Assembly (NCBI GenBank): GCA_013298945.1
Contig: JAAFJR010000001.1
Location: forward strand, 62,001-126,000
Reading direction: 5' to 3'
Length of the DNA stretch: 64,000 nucleotides
From: Polaromonas sp.
GTDB lineage: Bacteria; Pseudomonadota; Gammaproteobacteria; Burkholderiales; Burkholderiaceae_C
The notes beneath the pieces are model-generated. The model made no database searches and was not told the DNA's origin. It saw only the letters and a program-made list of their open reading frames with translations. Positions 28,025-36,075 of the stretch are shown piece after piece (the stretch's first letter is position 1; the number at the start of each line of letters is the position of its first letter). Both the position numbers and the translations under genes were made by a program.

Positions 28025-28653
28025 TATTTTGCTCCATTGGCAAGTGCAGCAGTAGCTTGACCCGCTTGCTTTGAACCATATGCTGTGCCCCAGCCCCAAA
28101 CTTCCGCACCTTTGCCACGCTTGAGTACGCGGCTGCGGAAGATGTCTGCAATCACGTCGCCGTCGCCAGCAAGTAGTGCTTTGGTGGAGCATTGCTCAGC
28201 GCACGCAGGCAATTTTCCTTCAGCCAAGCGGTTGCGGCCATATTTTTCAAACTCTGCTTGGCTACCGTTGGCTTCGGGGCCACCTGCGCAGAATGTGCAC
28301 TTGTCCATTTTGCCGCGTACACCAAATGTGCCTTGTGATGGGAACTGAGGTGCGCCGAATGGGCAAGCGTATGAGCAGTAGCCGCAGCCGATGCAAACGT
28401 CTTTGTCATGCAAGACGACACCTTCGTCGGTGCGGTAAAAGCAATTGACTGGGCAAACGGCCATACAAGGTGCATCGCTGCAGTGCATACATGCCACAGA
28501 GATTGATTTTTCACCAGGTATGCCATCGTTCAAGGTAACCACGCGGCGGCGGTTCACGCCCCATGGAACCTCGTTTTCATTTTTGCATGCCGTTACACAG
28601 CCGTTACATTCGATACAGCGCTCTGCATCACAGACAAATTTCATGCGTGCCAT
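28024..28653 (-). CDS. formate dehydrogenase beta subunit, 4 x [4Fe-4S]
   Basis: Electron-transfer subunit between the catalytic alpha subunit and cytochrome b. The 209-residue protein has sixteen cysteines in four cluster motifs: Cys13/16/19/23, Cys55/58/63/67, Cys87/90/93/97 and Cys119/122/151/155. There is no signal peptide, which is expected because such subunits are exported by hitch-hiking on the Tat signal of alpha. No C-terminal transmembrane helix is seen, unlike E. coli FdnH. It follows alpha after 11 bp. Confidence 0.93.
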   Translation of the reverse strand: MARMKFVCDAERCIECNGCVTACKNENEVPWGVNRRRVVTLNDGIPGEKSISVACMHCSDAPCMAVCPVNCFYRTDEGVVLHDKDVCIGCGYCSYACPFGAPQFPSQGTFGVRGKMDKCTFCAGGPEANGSQAEFEKYGRNRLAEGKLPACAEQCSTKALLAGDGDVIADIFRSRVLKRGKGAEVWGWGTAYGSKQAGQATAALANGAK

Positions 28654-28664
28654 GGTTTTATTCC

Positions 28665-31628
28665 TTAAGCTTTTTCGATGTTGCAGACGGTTGTCTTGGT
28701 TTCTTGCATCATGGTTACACTATCGTAGCCATAAGTTGTGGCTGTATTGACAGCTTCGCCGCGCACAACTGGCGCTGCGCCATTTGGGTAGTAAGCCAAC
28801 ATGTCAGCACCTTGCCAACGACCTGAAAAGTGGAATGGCATCCATACAGTGCCAGTATCTACACGCTCAGTAACCAAAGCTTGAACATTCAAACGAGCAC
28901 CCGTTGGGCTGCTCAGCCATACACGACCGCCGTTTTGAATGCCTCGCTCGGTTGCTGTTTTAGGGTTGATCTCTACAAACGCTTCTTGCTGCAATTCTGC
29001 CAGCCATGGGTTCGAGCGCGTCTCTTCACCACCACCTTCATATTCAACCAATCGACCAGAAGTCAGAATCAGTGGGAACTTTTCATGTGTTTTATCAGCG
29101 ATATTCTTTTGCTGAATTGTTTTGTACAAAGTGGGTAAACGCCAGAACGCTTTTTTATCATCGTGCGTAGGGTACTTGACCATCAAATCAGGACGTGTGC
29201 CATACAAAGGTTCACGATGTTGTGGAATTGGATCAGGGAAGTTCCAAACCACAGCACGCGCTTTCGCGTTACCAAACGGATGGCAACCGTGGACTTGCAT
29301 GACTACGCGCTGGATACCGCCGGTCAAGTCAGTCTTCCAATTTTTGCCTTCAGCACCGGCTTTTTCGGCATCAGTCAAATCATCCCACCAGCCGAGTTTT
29401 TTCATCAACACGTGGTCAAACTCTGGGTAGCCTGTGGTGATATCGGCACCTACAGAGTGTGAACCATCTTCTGCCAACAAGCTCTTGCCTTCGCGTTCCA
29501 CACCAAAGTTAGCACGGAAGTTGCCGCCTCCTTCCATGACATGCTTAGATGTGTCATACAAATTTGGAGAGCCTGGGTGTTTGATAGAGGCATTGCCGTA
29601 GCAAGGCCATGGCAAGCCAAAGTAGTCACCTGTAAAGTCGTAACCTGTTTCTTTATCTTTGGCATTGCCTTTGGCTTTGAGCGTTTTAACGTCAAACACA
29701 TTCATGTTGCGCATGTGTGCTTTCAAGCGCTCAGGGCTTTGGCCTGTGTAGCCAATCGTCCAAACACCCTTGTTAATTTCACGCAAAATATCTTCTGGTA
29801 CTGGCTCATCCATGCCACCCACTTTTTGCATTTTGTAGTTTATGGATAATTCTTTGCCAAAGCCAAGTTTGTCAGCAAACTGCTGCATGATCATGTGATC
29901 GCTGCGGCTTTCCCACAAGGGCTCGATGACCTTTTCACGCCATTGAATGGAGCGATTTGATGCCGTAACAGAACCACTGGTTTCAAACTGCGTGGCGGCT
30001 GGCAATAAGTAGACAGCGCGATTTGCGTTGACATCTTCCGCTTTACCAGGCATCGCAGCCATAGCAGCTGTGGCTGATGGATAAGGGTCTACAACAACGA
30101 GCAAGTCCAACTTGTCCATCGCGCGCTTCATCTCTAAACCTCGGGTTTGCGAGTTTGGCGCGTGGCCCCACATGAAAACGCCGCGTAGATTAGAGTCTTG
30201 ATCGATCAACTCGTTTTTCTCAAGCACACCATCGATCCATCTTGATACAGTTAGACCTGATTTGCTCATCATCGCTGGCGAGGCAAACTGTTTTTTAATC
30301 CACTCAAAATCAACGCCCCACACTTTGGCGAAATGCTTCCAAGAACCTTCAACGATGCCGTAGTAGCCGGGTAGAGAATCAGGATTTGGACCAACGTCTG
30401 TCGCGCCCTGAACGTTGTCGTGGCCACGGAAGATGTTTGTACCACCACCAGATTTACCAACGTTACCCAAAGCAAGTTGCAAAATACAAGAGGCTCTTAC
30501 GACAGCATTACCAGTTGTGTGTTGCGTTTGCCCCATACACCAAACAATGGTGCTTGGGCGGTTTTCGCTCAACATACTTGCAACTTTGAGAACCTGCGCC
30601 TCCTTGACACCACAGGCTTCTTCGACTTTATCGGGCGTCCATTTAGCCAATACTTCAGCTTTGACATTTTCCATGCCATGCACGCGGTCGTTGATGTACT
30701 TTGTATCTTCCCAATTGTTCTTAAAGATGTGGTACAACAAACCGAATAGGAACGGAATGTCAGAACCTGAGCGAATACGCACATATTCATCGGATTTTGC
30801 GGCGGTGCGTGTGTAGCGCGGGTCAACCACAATCATCTTGGTGCCAGTTTCCTTGGCATGCAGCATGTGCAACATACTGACGGGGTGCGCCTCCGCAGCA
30901 TTAGAGCCGATGTACATGGCGCACTTGCTGTTTTGCATGTCGTTGTACGAATTTGTCATCGCACCATAACCCCATGTATTGGCCACACCAGCAACCGTGG
31001 TGGAGTGGCAAATACGAGCTTGATGGTCGCAATTGTTTGTGCCCCAGAAGCTAACAAACTTACGCAGCAAGTAGGCCTGCTCGTTGTTGTGCTTTGATGA
31101 ACCTACGAAATAAACGCTGTCCGGTCCGCTAGCTTTCTTGAGCTCTTGCATTTTGGCGGTAATTTCAGTCAGTGCGGTGTCCCAACTGATACGTTCATAC
31201 TTGCCGTTGACCAATTTCATGGGGTAACGCAAGCGAAACTCACCGTGACCGTGTTCCCGCAGCGCTGCACCTTTGGCGCAATACGAGCCTAAATTAATTG
31301 GAGAGTCAAACACGGGTTCTTGGCGAACCCACACGCCGTTTTCAACAATAGCATCAACTGCGCATCCGACTGAACAATGCGTACAAACAGTGCGTTTGAT
31401 CTCAATTTTGCCAGCGCCTAATACTGAAGCACCTTCTGCTGCTTGCGCCTTTTTTACCAAAGTAAGCTGCGTAGCCGCAATTCCAACACCCACTCCCAAA
31501 CCAGACCGACGCAGAAATGCGCGTCTATCCATGGTCGGCAAGGCTTGCGAAATACCTCTGCGCAGGCTATGCACGAAGGGCGAGCGCTCAACATTTGCGC
31601 TTGAATTTGATTTTTTTGTCAACAACAT
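28665..31628 (-). CDS. periplasmic formate dehydrogenase alpha subunit (Mo/W bis-MGD, Cys type)
   Basis: Catalytic subunit oxidising formate to CO2. The 987-residue protein has a Tat signal with the twin arginines at 35-36 in MDRRAFLRRSGLG after an unusually long n-region, a [4Fe-4S] site at Cys82/85/89/117, and the active-site cysteine Cys207 in ARICHSTTVAG, so it is a cysteine rather than a selenocysteine enzyme. The ATG at 31628 follows GGAGAG at good spacing; an internal ATG at 31532 would give a shorter leader but lacks a ribosome site. It is preceded by the small Tat-signal protein and followed by beta and gamma. Confidence 0.94.
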   Translation of the reverse strand: MLLTKKSNSSANVERSPFVHSLRRGISQALPTMDRRAFLRRSGLGVGVGIAATQLTLVKKAQAAEGASVLGAGKIEIKRTVCTHCSVGCAVDAIVENGVWVRQEPVFDSPINLGSYCAKGAALREHGHGEFRLRYPMKLVNGKYERISWDTALTEITAKMQELKKASGPDSVYFVGSSKHNNEQAYLLRKFVSFWGTNNCDHQARICHSTTVAGVANTWGYGAMTNSYNDMQNSKCAMYIGSNAAEAHPVSMLHMLHAKETGTKMIVVDPRYTRTAAKSDEYVRIRSGSDIPFLFGLLYHIFKNNWEDTKYINDRVHGMENVKAEVLAKWTPDKVEEACGVKEAQVLKVASMLSENRPSTIVWCMGQTQHTTGNAVVRASCILQLALGNVGKSGGGTNIFRGHDNVQGATDVGPNPDSLPGYYGIVEGSWKHFAKVWGVDFEWIKKQFASPAMMSKSGLTVSRWIDGVLEKNELIDQDSNLRGVFMWGHAPNSQTRGLEMKRAMDKLDLLVVVDPYPSATAAMAAMPGKAEDVNANRAVYLLPAATQFETSGSVTASNRSIQWREKVIEPLWESRSDHMIMQQFADKLGFGKELSINYKMQKVGGMDEPVPEDILREINKGVWTIGYTGQSPERLKAHMRNMNVFDVKTLKAKGNAKDKETGYDFTGDYFGLPWPCYGNASIKHPGSPNLYDTSKHVMEGGGNFRANFGVEREGKSLLAEDGSHSVGADITTGYPEFDHVLMKKLGWWDDLTDAEKAGAEGKNWKTDLTGGIQRVVMQVHGCHPFGNAKARAVVWNFPDPIPQHREPLYGTRPDLMVKYPTHDDKKAFWRLPTLYKTIQQKNIADKTHEKFPLILTSGRLVEYEGGGEETRSNPWLAELQQEAFVEINPKTATERGIQNGGRVWLSSPTGARLNVQALVTERVDTGTVWMPFHFSGRWQGADMLAYYPNGAAPVVRGEAVNTATTYGYDSVTMMQETKTTVCNIEKA

Positions 31629-31700
31629 GAAACTCTCCAAAAACTTAGCAATTCAAGGTGAATCGCCGAGGACAGGCTGGGAAATTATCAGACACTTCGT

Positions 31701-31904
31701 TCAAACAAGAGTCGTTTTGTAATACTGTTTGACGTGCTCGCTTAGAACATAGCCGCCACCTTTGGTAGGTGCTGGCTTGAGCACTTCGGCAATGGCTTCG
31801 GGGGCTGGCGATTTGATCAAGCTAACCGAAGCTACGGCTGCCCCTGCAACGCTGGCGGTTAAGAAAAAACCTCGACGAGAGGCTTTGTTTGTAAATTCTT
31901 GCAT
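31701..31904 (-). CDS. formate dehydrogenase region TAT target protein
   Basis: A 67-residue protein beginning MQEFTNKASRRGFFLTASVAG: twin arginines at residues 10-11 and a hydrophobic stretch form a Tat signal, followed by a short tail rich in Pro, Lys and Tyr. This matches the small family named formate dehydrogenase region TAT target, found next to alpha subunits in many proteobacteria. GGAG lies upstream of the ATG. Its role is unknown; it may help export or maturation of the enzyme. It is the first gene of the periplasmic enzyme segment. Confidence 0.85.
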   Translation of the reverse strand: MQEFTNKASRRGFFLTASVAGAAVASVSLIKSPAPEAIAEVLKPAPTKGGGYVLSEHVKQYYKTTLV

Positions 31905-32008
31905 GGTTTTACTCCAAGTTCATAGCGCAATCTTCAAAAAAATATTTGAATGCATGCTTACTTAATGTAACTGAAAAAATAACCATATAGGAAAATAAAT
32001 GCCTAGGG

Positions 32009-32034
32009 AAAACGATAGTTTGTCGTTTTTTTTT
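32009..32034. terminator. hairpin with T-run between the TorD-like gene and the TAT-target gene
   Basis: AAAACGA at 32009-32015 pairs with TCGTTTT at 32023-32029 over a 7-nt loop, followed on the plus strand by TTTTT. On the minus strand only the stem Ts are available, so termination of the upstream minus-strand genes is possible but uncertain. Confidence 0.4.
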
Positions 32035-32060
32035 GAAGTCATTTTTTACTTTCATCAAGC

Positions 32061-32696
32061 TTACACGAGCATGTCAAAACCTTGTGCCTCAACACCCATA
32101 AATGCTCGAACAAGTTCAGCAAGTGCGGCATAAAAGTTTGCTTTAGGGTTATTTTGTATAGCATCACACATCTGGTTTGCCCAAGGTTGAATATGTGTAG
32201 AGAAAAATTCGCGCTGGCGCGTCAAGTTAGCAACAGCCACATCTTCACCAGCAATCAAATAGCGCATGACTTCGCACACATAGGCAAAATGGTCCTCTGT
32301 GTCGCGCATCAATTCAGAGCGCTCTAGTCCCAAGCTGTTTAAATCTGTGCGCAATCTAGCCAATGGTTTTTCGTTCAGAAAACCACTCAAATAATGCGAA
32401 CCATACAAATAAATTTCAGGTTTACCGACGCCACCAAAAAGTGCTTCGTATTCAGCTTTGATAGCTTGGTCTGACATGGACCGTGCCACGCCGACGAAGT
32501 TGCGCCAAGGTTCTTCTAAAAATGCACCGGCAGCTGGTGTTTCGGTGACGGCTACACGTATTTGTGCTATGAATTCAATAGCGGGTGAGGTATAGAATGC
32601 GCCGGCTATAAGGCCGTATATCTCTGATCTAGCGGTTTCCTCGTCCAGTGTATTTGAGAGCTGCGAAGCGAGTGAGGAGTCGTTTTTAATTGCCAT
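32061..32696 (-). CDS. TorD/DmsD-like molybdoenzyme chaperone
   Basis: A 211-residue all-helical protein of the cytoplasmic TorD family that guards Tat substrates carrying molybdenum cofactor until folding is complete. The motif YLSGFLNEKPLARLRTDL and the pattern DTEDHFAYVCEVMRYLI match the family (EDH..Y..EVM). It follows the polyferredoxin gene after 17 bp; a GTG 6 bp upstream is an alternative start. The likely client is the periplasmic alpha subunit. A stretch at 32566-32608, coding residues 30-43, is very similar to the dispersed repeat. Confidence 0.85.
   Translation of the reverse strand: MAIKNDSSLASQLSNTLDEETARSEIYGLIAGAFYTSPAIEFIAQIRVAVTETPAAGAFLEEPWRNFVGVARSMSDQAIKAEYEALFGGVGKPEIYLYGSHYLSGFLNEKPLARLRTDLNSLGLERSELMRDTEDHFAYVCEVMRYLIAGEDVAVANLTRQREFFSTHIQPWANQMCDAIQNNPKANFYAALAELVRAFMGVEAQGFDMLV
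32566..32608 (-). repeat. dispersed repeat, in-frame copy inside the TorD-like gene
   Basis: The minus strand reads TAGCCGGCGCATTCTATACC then TCACCCGCTATTGAATTC. It is in the same frame as the copies in metG and the fdsG-fdsB fusion, and the consensus TAA is TCA. It encodes residues 31-43, AGAFYTSPAIEFI. Confidence 0.65.
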
Positions 32697-32713
32697 GTTC
32701 ACTGCTAGCCTGT

Positions 32714-34837
32714 TCAGAGATCTGTGATTTTAGATTCGTTGGTGGTCGAATACAAGTCAATCACCCTGCAGTCGCTGCACATTTTGAGTCGTTCAGCCGC
32801 CGCGCCTTGAAACATGCTGTGCCCAGATAGCTTGCCAACCATCGCCTCAATGGCTTTGAGTGTGCCAAAAGGTTTGCTGCAGCGAATGCATGTGTAAGGC
32901 TTCATTTCGTTGATAACCACAGGCTCTTTGCGTGCGGGCGCTAAATTTAGCTGCGCAACCAAGGTGATGGCGTTTTCAGGACATGTTTTTGCACAGAGAC
33001 CGCATTGCACACAGTTTTTTTCAACCAGCTTGAGTTGAGGCGAGTCAGCATTGTCTTGCAGCGCGCTAGCTGGGCATGCGTTCACGCAGCTCAGGCACAT
33101 GGTGCAGGCATCTTTGTTGATAACGATGGCGCCCAGCGGCGATCCTTTGGCTGGCATAGCAATGACTGCAGGTTTGGTGAAACTAGCTGGCGCAAATTCA
33201 ATCAAATGCTCCAAAGCCAGTTCCAAGGTCGCGCGTTTGTCGGCTTGAACGGCAAAGCCTGCATTGCGGCTGACGACTTGGGCTGCTGGACCTTGCAGTG
33301 CTGCATCTACCAATGCTAAGTCGGTTGCATTTTTGGCTTCAACCAGCTTGAAATGCTCACCGCTGTAGCCCAATCCTGTCAAAATCGACTGCGCAACTGC
33401 CATTTGCTCCCTAAGAGCCGCCCGATATTGCGGCGCTTCTTCATCGGTCAACAATACCCACACTTGCGATGCTCCGTAGGCAATCGCCGTCAACCACACA
33501 TCCAATCCCGCAGACGAGGTGTGCCACACACTCACTGGCAAAACACGTGCGGGAACGCCTTGCGTCGCTTTGTTAATTTGTGCAGCGCGACCCAAATTAT
33601 TGAGCAGGCGAGCGCCTGCTTCTTGGCTATGAAACAAAACAGCTGCATTCTTGCCGCCACTGCGGGTATAGGTGCTTAACAAGGTTTTGAGTTTGACGCC
33701 TTGCTCGCTCGCGCGTGGATACGCAAAAGTGAGCGCACCGCTTGGGCATACCGTGGTGCAAGAGCCGCAGCCCACGCATAGATTCGGGTTGACTTTGATT
33801 TGTTGCCGGTCTTTTTCGCTGCTGATGGCTTTTGCAGAGCAAACGTCGATACAAGCATGGCAGCCGACTTTTTCATTTCGGCTGTGTGCGCAGAGCTTTT
33901 GCTTGTAGTTGAAAAACTTGGGTTTATCAAATTCGCCAACCAAACCACGTATTTTTAACAATGGTGCAGCGTCAATGCCATCCCATCGGAAGTAGCCTTG
34001 TGGCAGGGCGTGTTGCACAAAACCAGTGTCAGAAGTCATCGACTCAACAGTACGCAAGTCCAAAATCAAATCAAACTTTGCTGTTGAGCTTTCTTCTTCA
34101 CGGTTGAAATCAATCGCCCCGGCCACTTGGCAAGCTTTTACGCAGCTGCGGTGGGATGTGCATAGTGACATATCGACTTGGTAATCCAAGCCAATAGCAT
34201 CTTCTGGGCACGCAGTCACGCAGGCGTTGCAACGTGTGCATACATCCAAGTCAATCGGGTTGTTGCGCTGCCATGAGAATTCAAAAGCACCTAGCCAACC
34301 TGTGAGTGACTTGATTTTTCCGCCCAATACAGGGTAGCGGTGCTCTTGCAGTGGGTTTAAAAATGAGACAGATTTCTTTGCACCCAAGGTAAATAGTGTG
34401 ATGTCTAACTCATCACCCAGCAACTCTGCCGCACGCTCTGCCGCAGCTAGTTCACCAATGATGAGCACGCGTCCAGCACTTTTGTAGGTCACGGTTGAGA
34501 CGGGTTCTGGCTCTGGCAATTGCGCTACCGCTAAAAGTGCCGCAATTTTCGGACTCGCTTGTTTCGCATCTTTACTCCAGCCGCCTATTTCGCGAATGTT
34601 GACGAAGCGAATCGGTGAACTCGCGCCTACAGTTTGCTCGGCCAGTTCGGTAAACAAGCGCTTTTCTTGGGTGCAAGCGACGACCACATCTTCGCCAGAT
34701 TGAATAGCCTGCTGGAAGCTGCCAGCCTCCCGGCGGCACAAGGTGGTATGGAGGGTTAAATTTTCATTCAGCGCCGCGCCCAAGCTTATGGGGTCTAGCG
34801 GCATGGTTTTGCTGCAATCGCAAATCAGTGTGGTCAT
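32714..34837 (-). CDS. multi-cluster 4Fe-4S ferredoxin protein of the formate dehydrogenase locus
   Basis: A 707-residue protein without signal peptide or clear membrane helices. It begins LICDCSKTMPLD and holds an NAD-like or flavodoxin-like segment (GRVLIIGELAAAERAAEL) near residue 125. Metal motifs in order are CTRCNACVTACP, a Cys set in CTSHRSCVKAC, CHACIDVC, CVGCGSCTTVCP, CTMCLSCVNACP, CVQCGLCAKTCP, and a C-terminal CIRC...CSDC pair that looks like a zinc or rubredoxin-like knuckle. It could mediate electron transfer or cofactor insertion; no function is proven. Its start overlaps the DUF3306 gene by 74 bp. Confidence 0.8.
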   Translation of the reverse strand: MTTLICDCSKTMPLDPISLGAALNENLTLHTTLCRREAGSFQQAIQSGEDVVVACTQEKRLFTELAEQTVGASSPIRFVNIREIGGWSKDAKQASPKIAALLAVAQLPEPEPVSTVTYKSAGRVLIIGELAAAERAAELLGDELDITLFTLGAKKSVSFLNPLQEHRYPVLGGKIKSLTGWLGAFEFSWQRNNPIDLDVCTRCNACVTACPEDAIGLDYQVDMSLCTSHRSCVKACQVAGAIDFNREEESSTAKFDLILDLRTVESMTSDTGFVQHALPQGYFRWDGIDAAPLLKIRGLVGEFDKPKFFNYKQKLCAHSRNEKVGCHACIDVCSAKAISSEKDRQQIKVNPNLCVGCGSCTTVCPSGALTFAYPRASEQGVKLKTLLSTYTRSGGKNAAVLFHSQEAGARLLNNLGRAAQINKATQGVPARVLPVSVWHTSSAGLDVWLTAIAYGASQVWVLLTDEEAPQYRAALREQMAVAQSILTGLGYSGEHFKLVEAKNATDLALVDAALQGPAAQVVSRNAGFAVQADKRATLELALEHLIEFAPASFTKPAVIAMPAKGSPLGAIVINKDACTMCLSCVNACPASALQDNADSPQLKLVEKNCVQCGLCAKTCPENAITLVAQLNLAPARKEPVVINEMKPYTCIRCSKPFGTLKAIEAMVGKLSGHSMFQGAAAERLKMCSDCRVIDLYSTTNESKITDL

Positions 34838-35456
34838 CTTGAGGTCCGAGAATGTGTGTCGTATTAATTGAAGTAAGGGTTGGCGTATCAGTTGACGAGC
34901 CTATAGGCAAATTTTCTATATCTGACTGTGCCACAGATTGCATGCTTACGATATTGGCATCATCCCCTAGGGATGGATCATTTTTAAGCTTGGTTGTCTC
35001 TAAAGCAGCTTTTTCAGCTGCAGCTTCAGCTTCTTCCTCGTCTTTAAAAAGATTTAAAAACTTGGCGCTCACCATTTGCCTTAGCATGGCTTGTGGGATC
35101 GGGTCTGGCTGTGAATAATCATCAATATAAATGTCTAACCTGTCCATAACGTTGTAATGCGGGTCGGTAAATAGCTTTTTCATGGCCGTGTTGCGCACTT
35201 CAGACGATACATTTTTAGCGACGAAAGGAGAGAAGTCGGATTCTGCAGTCAGTTGGTGCACATCAACCATCGTCGGCAATGGCGCTTCAGGCTTTTCTTC
35301 GGTTGCGGCAGTATTAGGTGCTTGTTCATGCTGCTTGCTAGTGCTTGGAACTGCTGCTTTTCCTGCAATTTCAGGCTTTTCGGGTTCTATCAAAGGCTTT
35401 CCAGCGCGAGTATCTTGTTTGCGCTGTGACCAACGTCCTAAAAATCCATCCGTCAT
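34764..35456 (-). CDS. DUF3306 domain protein
   Basis: A 230-residue protein with an N-terminal conserved opening (GFLGRWSQRKQ), a variable Pro/Glu-rich linker, and the conserved core SDFSPFVAKNVSSEVRNTAMKKLF followed by YNVMDRLDIYIDDYS. This is the DUF3306 pattern, found beside DUF3305 and a polyferredoxin in betaproteobacterial formate dehydrogenase loci. Its role is unknown. Its ATG overlaps the DUF3305 stop by 4 bp, and its 3' end overlaps the next gene by 74 bp, which is unusual. Confidence 0.8.
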   Translation of the reverse strand: MTDGFLGRWSQRKQDTRAGKPLIEPEKPEIAGKAAVPSTSKQHEQAPNTAATEEKPEAPLPTMVDVHQLTAESDFSPFVAKNVSSEVRNTAMKKLFTDPHYNVMDRLDIYIDDYSQPDPIPQAMLRQMVSAKFLNLFKDEEEAEAAAEKAALETTKLKNDPSLGDDANIVSMQSVAQSDIENLPIGSSTDTPTLTSINTTHILGPQDDHTDLRLQQNHAARPHKLGRGAE

Positions 35457-36019
35457 GGTTGCCTCCGTTGATTTTTTTCAGTACTGATCGACACAGGATT
35501 GCCAAATCTGTCCTCTAAACGTTTGAAGCTCTCGGGTCGTTTACGTTTTTTGACTTCAGCCACATGGTGCTCATCTACAAAAGCTTGCAGCCATGCCACA
35601 ACTTCTTGCGGTAATGGTACCTGTTCCACGGTTTCTTGTGCATCCAACCAGCGACCAGCATCATGGTAGCTTAAGCTGACCATTTCTGGCTTGGCGATAG
35701 GCTCATCTGTGACGCTGGCCTCTTCTTCCATCCGCCAAAGCACAAACCAGCACGGGGCATCTGTTGTTACGTTGAGGTAGTAGCCTTCAGTATCATCGGC
35801 ATATAGTTCTGCCTTGTAGCCGGCGTGCTTCCATAGTTGATTGCTATCATTTTTGTATATTAAGAGAGCAGTTTTTTCAACAGTATCAACGGATGCTTCG
35901 CCCTCCAGAACCACATCCTCCAGCACCCAGCGATGCGATTGCCAACGACTCATAGCGCCTACGATAGGCTCGCGGCGCATGATGACGGAAACATTGAGGC
36001 TTGGGCGTATGAAAGACAT
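35453..36019 (-). CDS. DUF3305 domain protein
   Basis: A 188-residue soluble protein with the DUF3305 landmarks: NVSVIMRREPIVGAMSRWQSHRW near the N-terminus, LYADDTEGYYLNVTTDAPCWFVLWR in the middle and VPLPQEVVAWLQAFVDEHH in the second half. It is always found near formate dehydrogenase genes in relatives I recall, but its activity is unknown. It starts 56 bp after fdsA. Positions 35817-35859 match the dispersed repeat in the opposite direction to the gene. Confidence 0.82.
   Translation of the reverse strand: MSFIRPSLNVSVIMRREPIVGAMSRWQSHRWVLEDVVLEGEASVDTVEKTALLIYKNDSNQLWKHAGYKAELYADDTEGYYLNVTTDAPCWFVLWRMEEEASVTDEPIAKPEMVSLSYHDAGRWLDAQETVEQVPLPQEVVAWLQAFVDEHHVAEVKKRKRPESFKRLEDRFGNPVSISTEKNQRRQP
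35817..35859 (+). repeat. possible dispersed repeat inside the DUF3305 gene
   Basis: TAGCCGGCG at 35817-35825 and TTGATTGCTATCATTTTT at 35837-35854; the latter 18 bp are identical to part of the copy at 25097-25138. The middle differs. The gene reads through it on the opposite strand. Confidence 0.4.
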
Positions 36020-36075
36020 AGGCTGCCATCATATCGCCCAATCCAATCTCTTTGAAAGCGCAGCTTATTTGAGGT

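Noticed and set aside
28665-31628. Selenocysteine in the formate dehydrogenase alpha subunit
   Set aside because: The frame is uninterrupted and the active site reads RICHSTT, so the residue is cysteine; no in-frame TGA was found.
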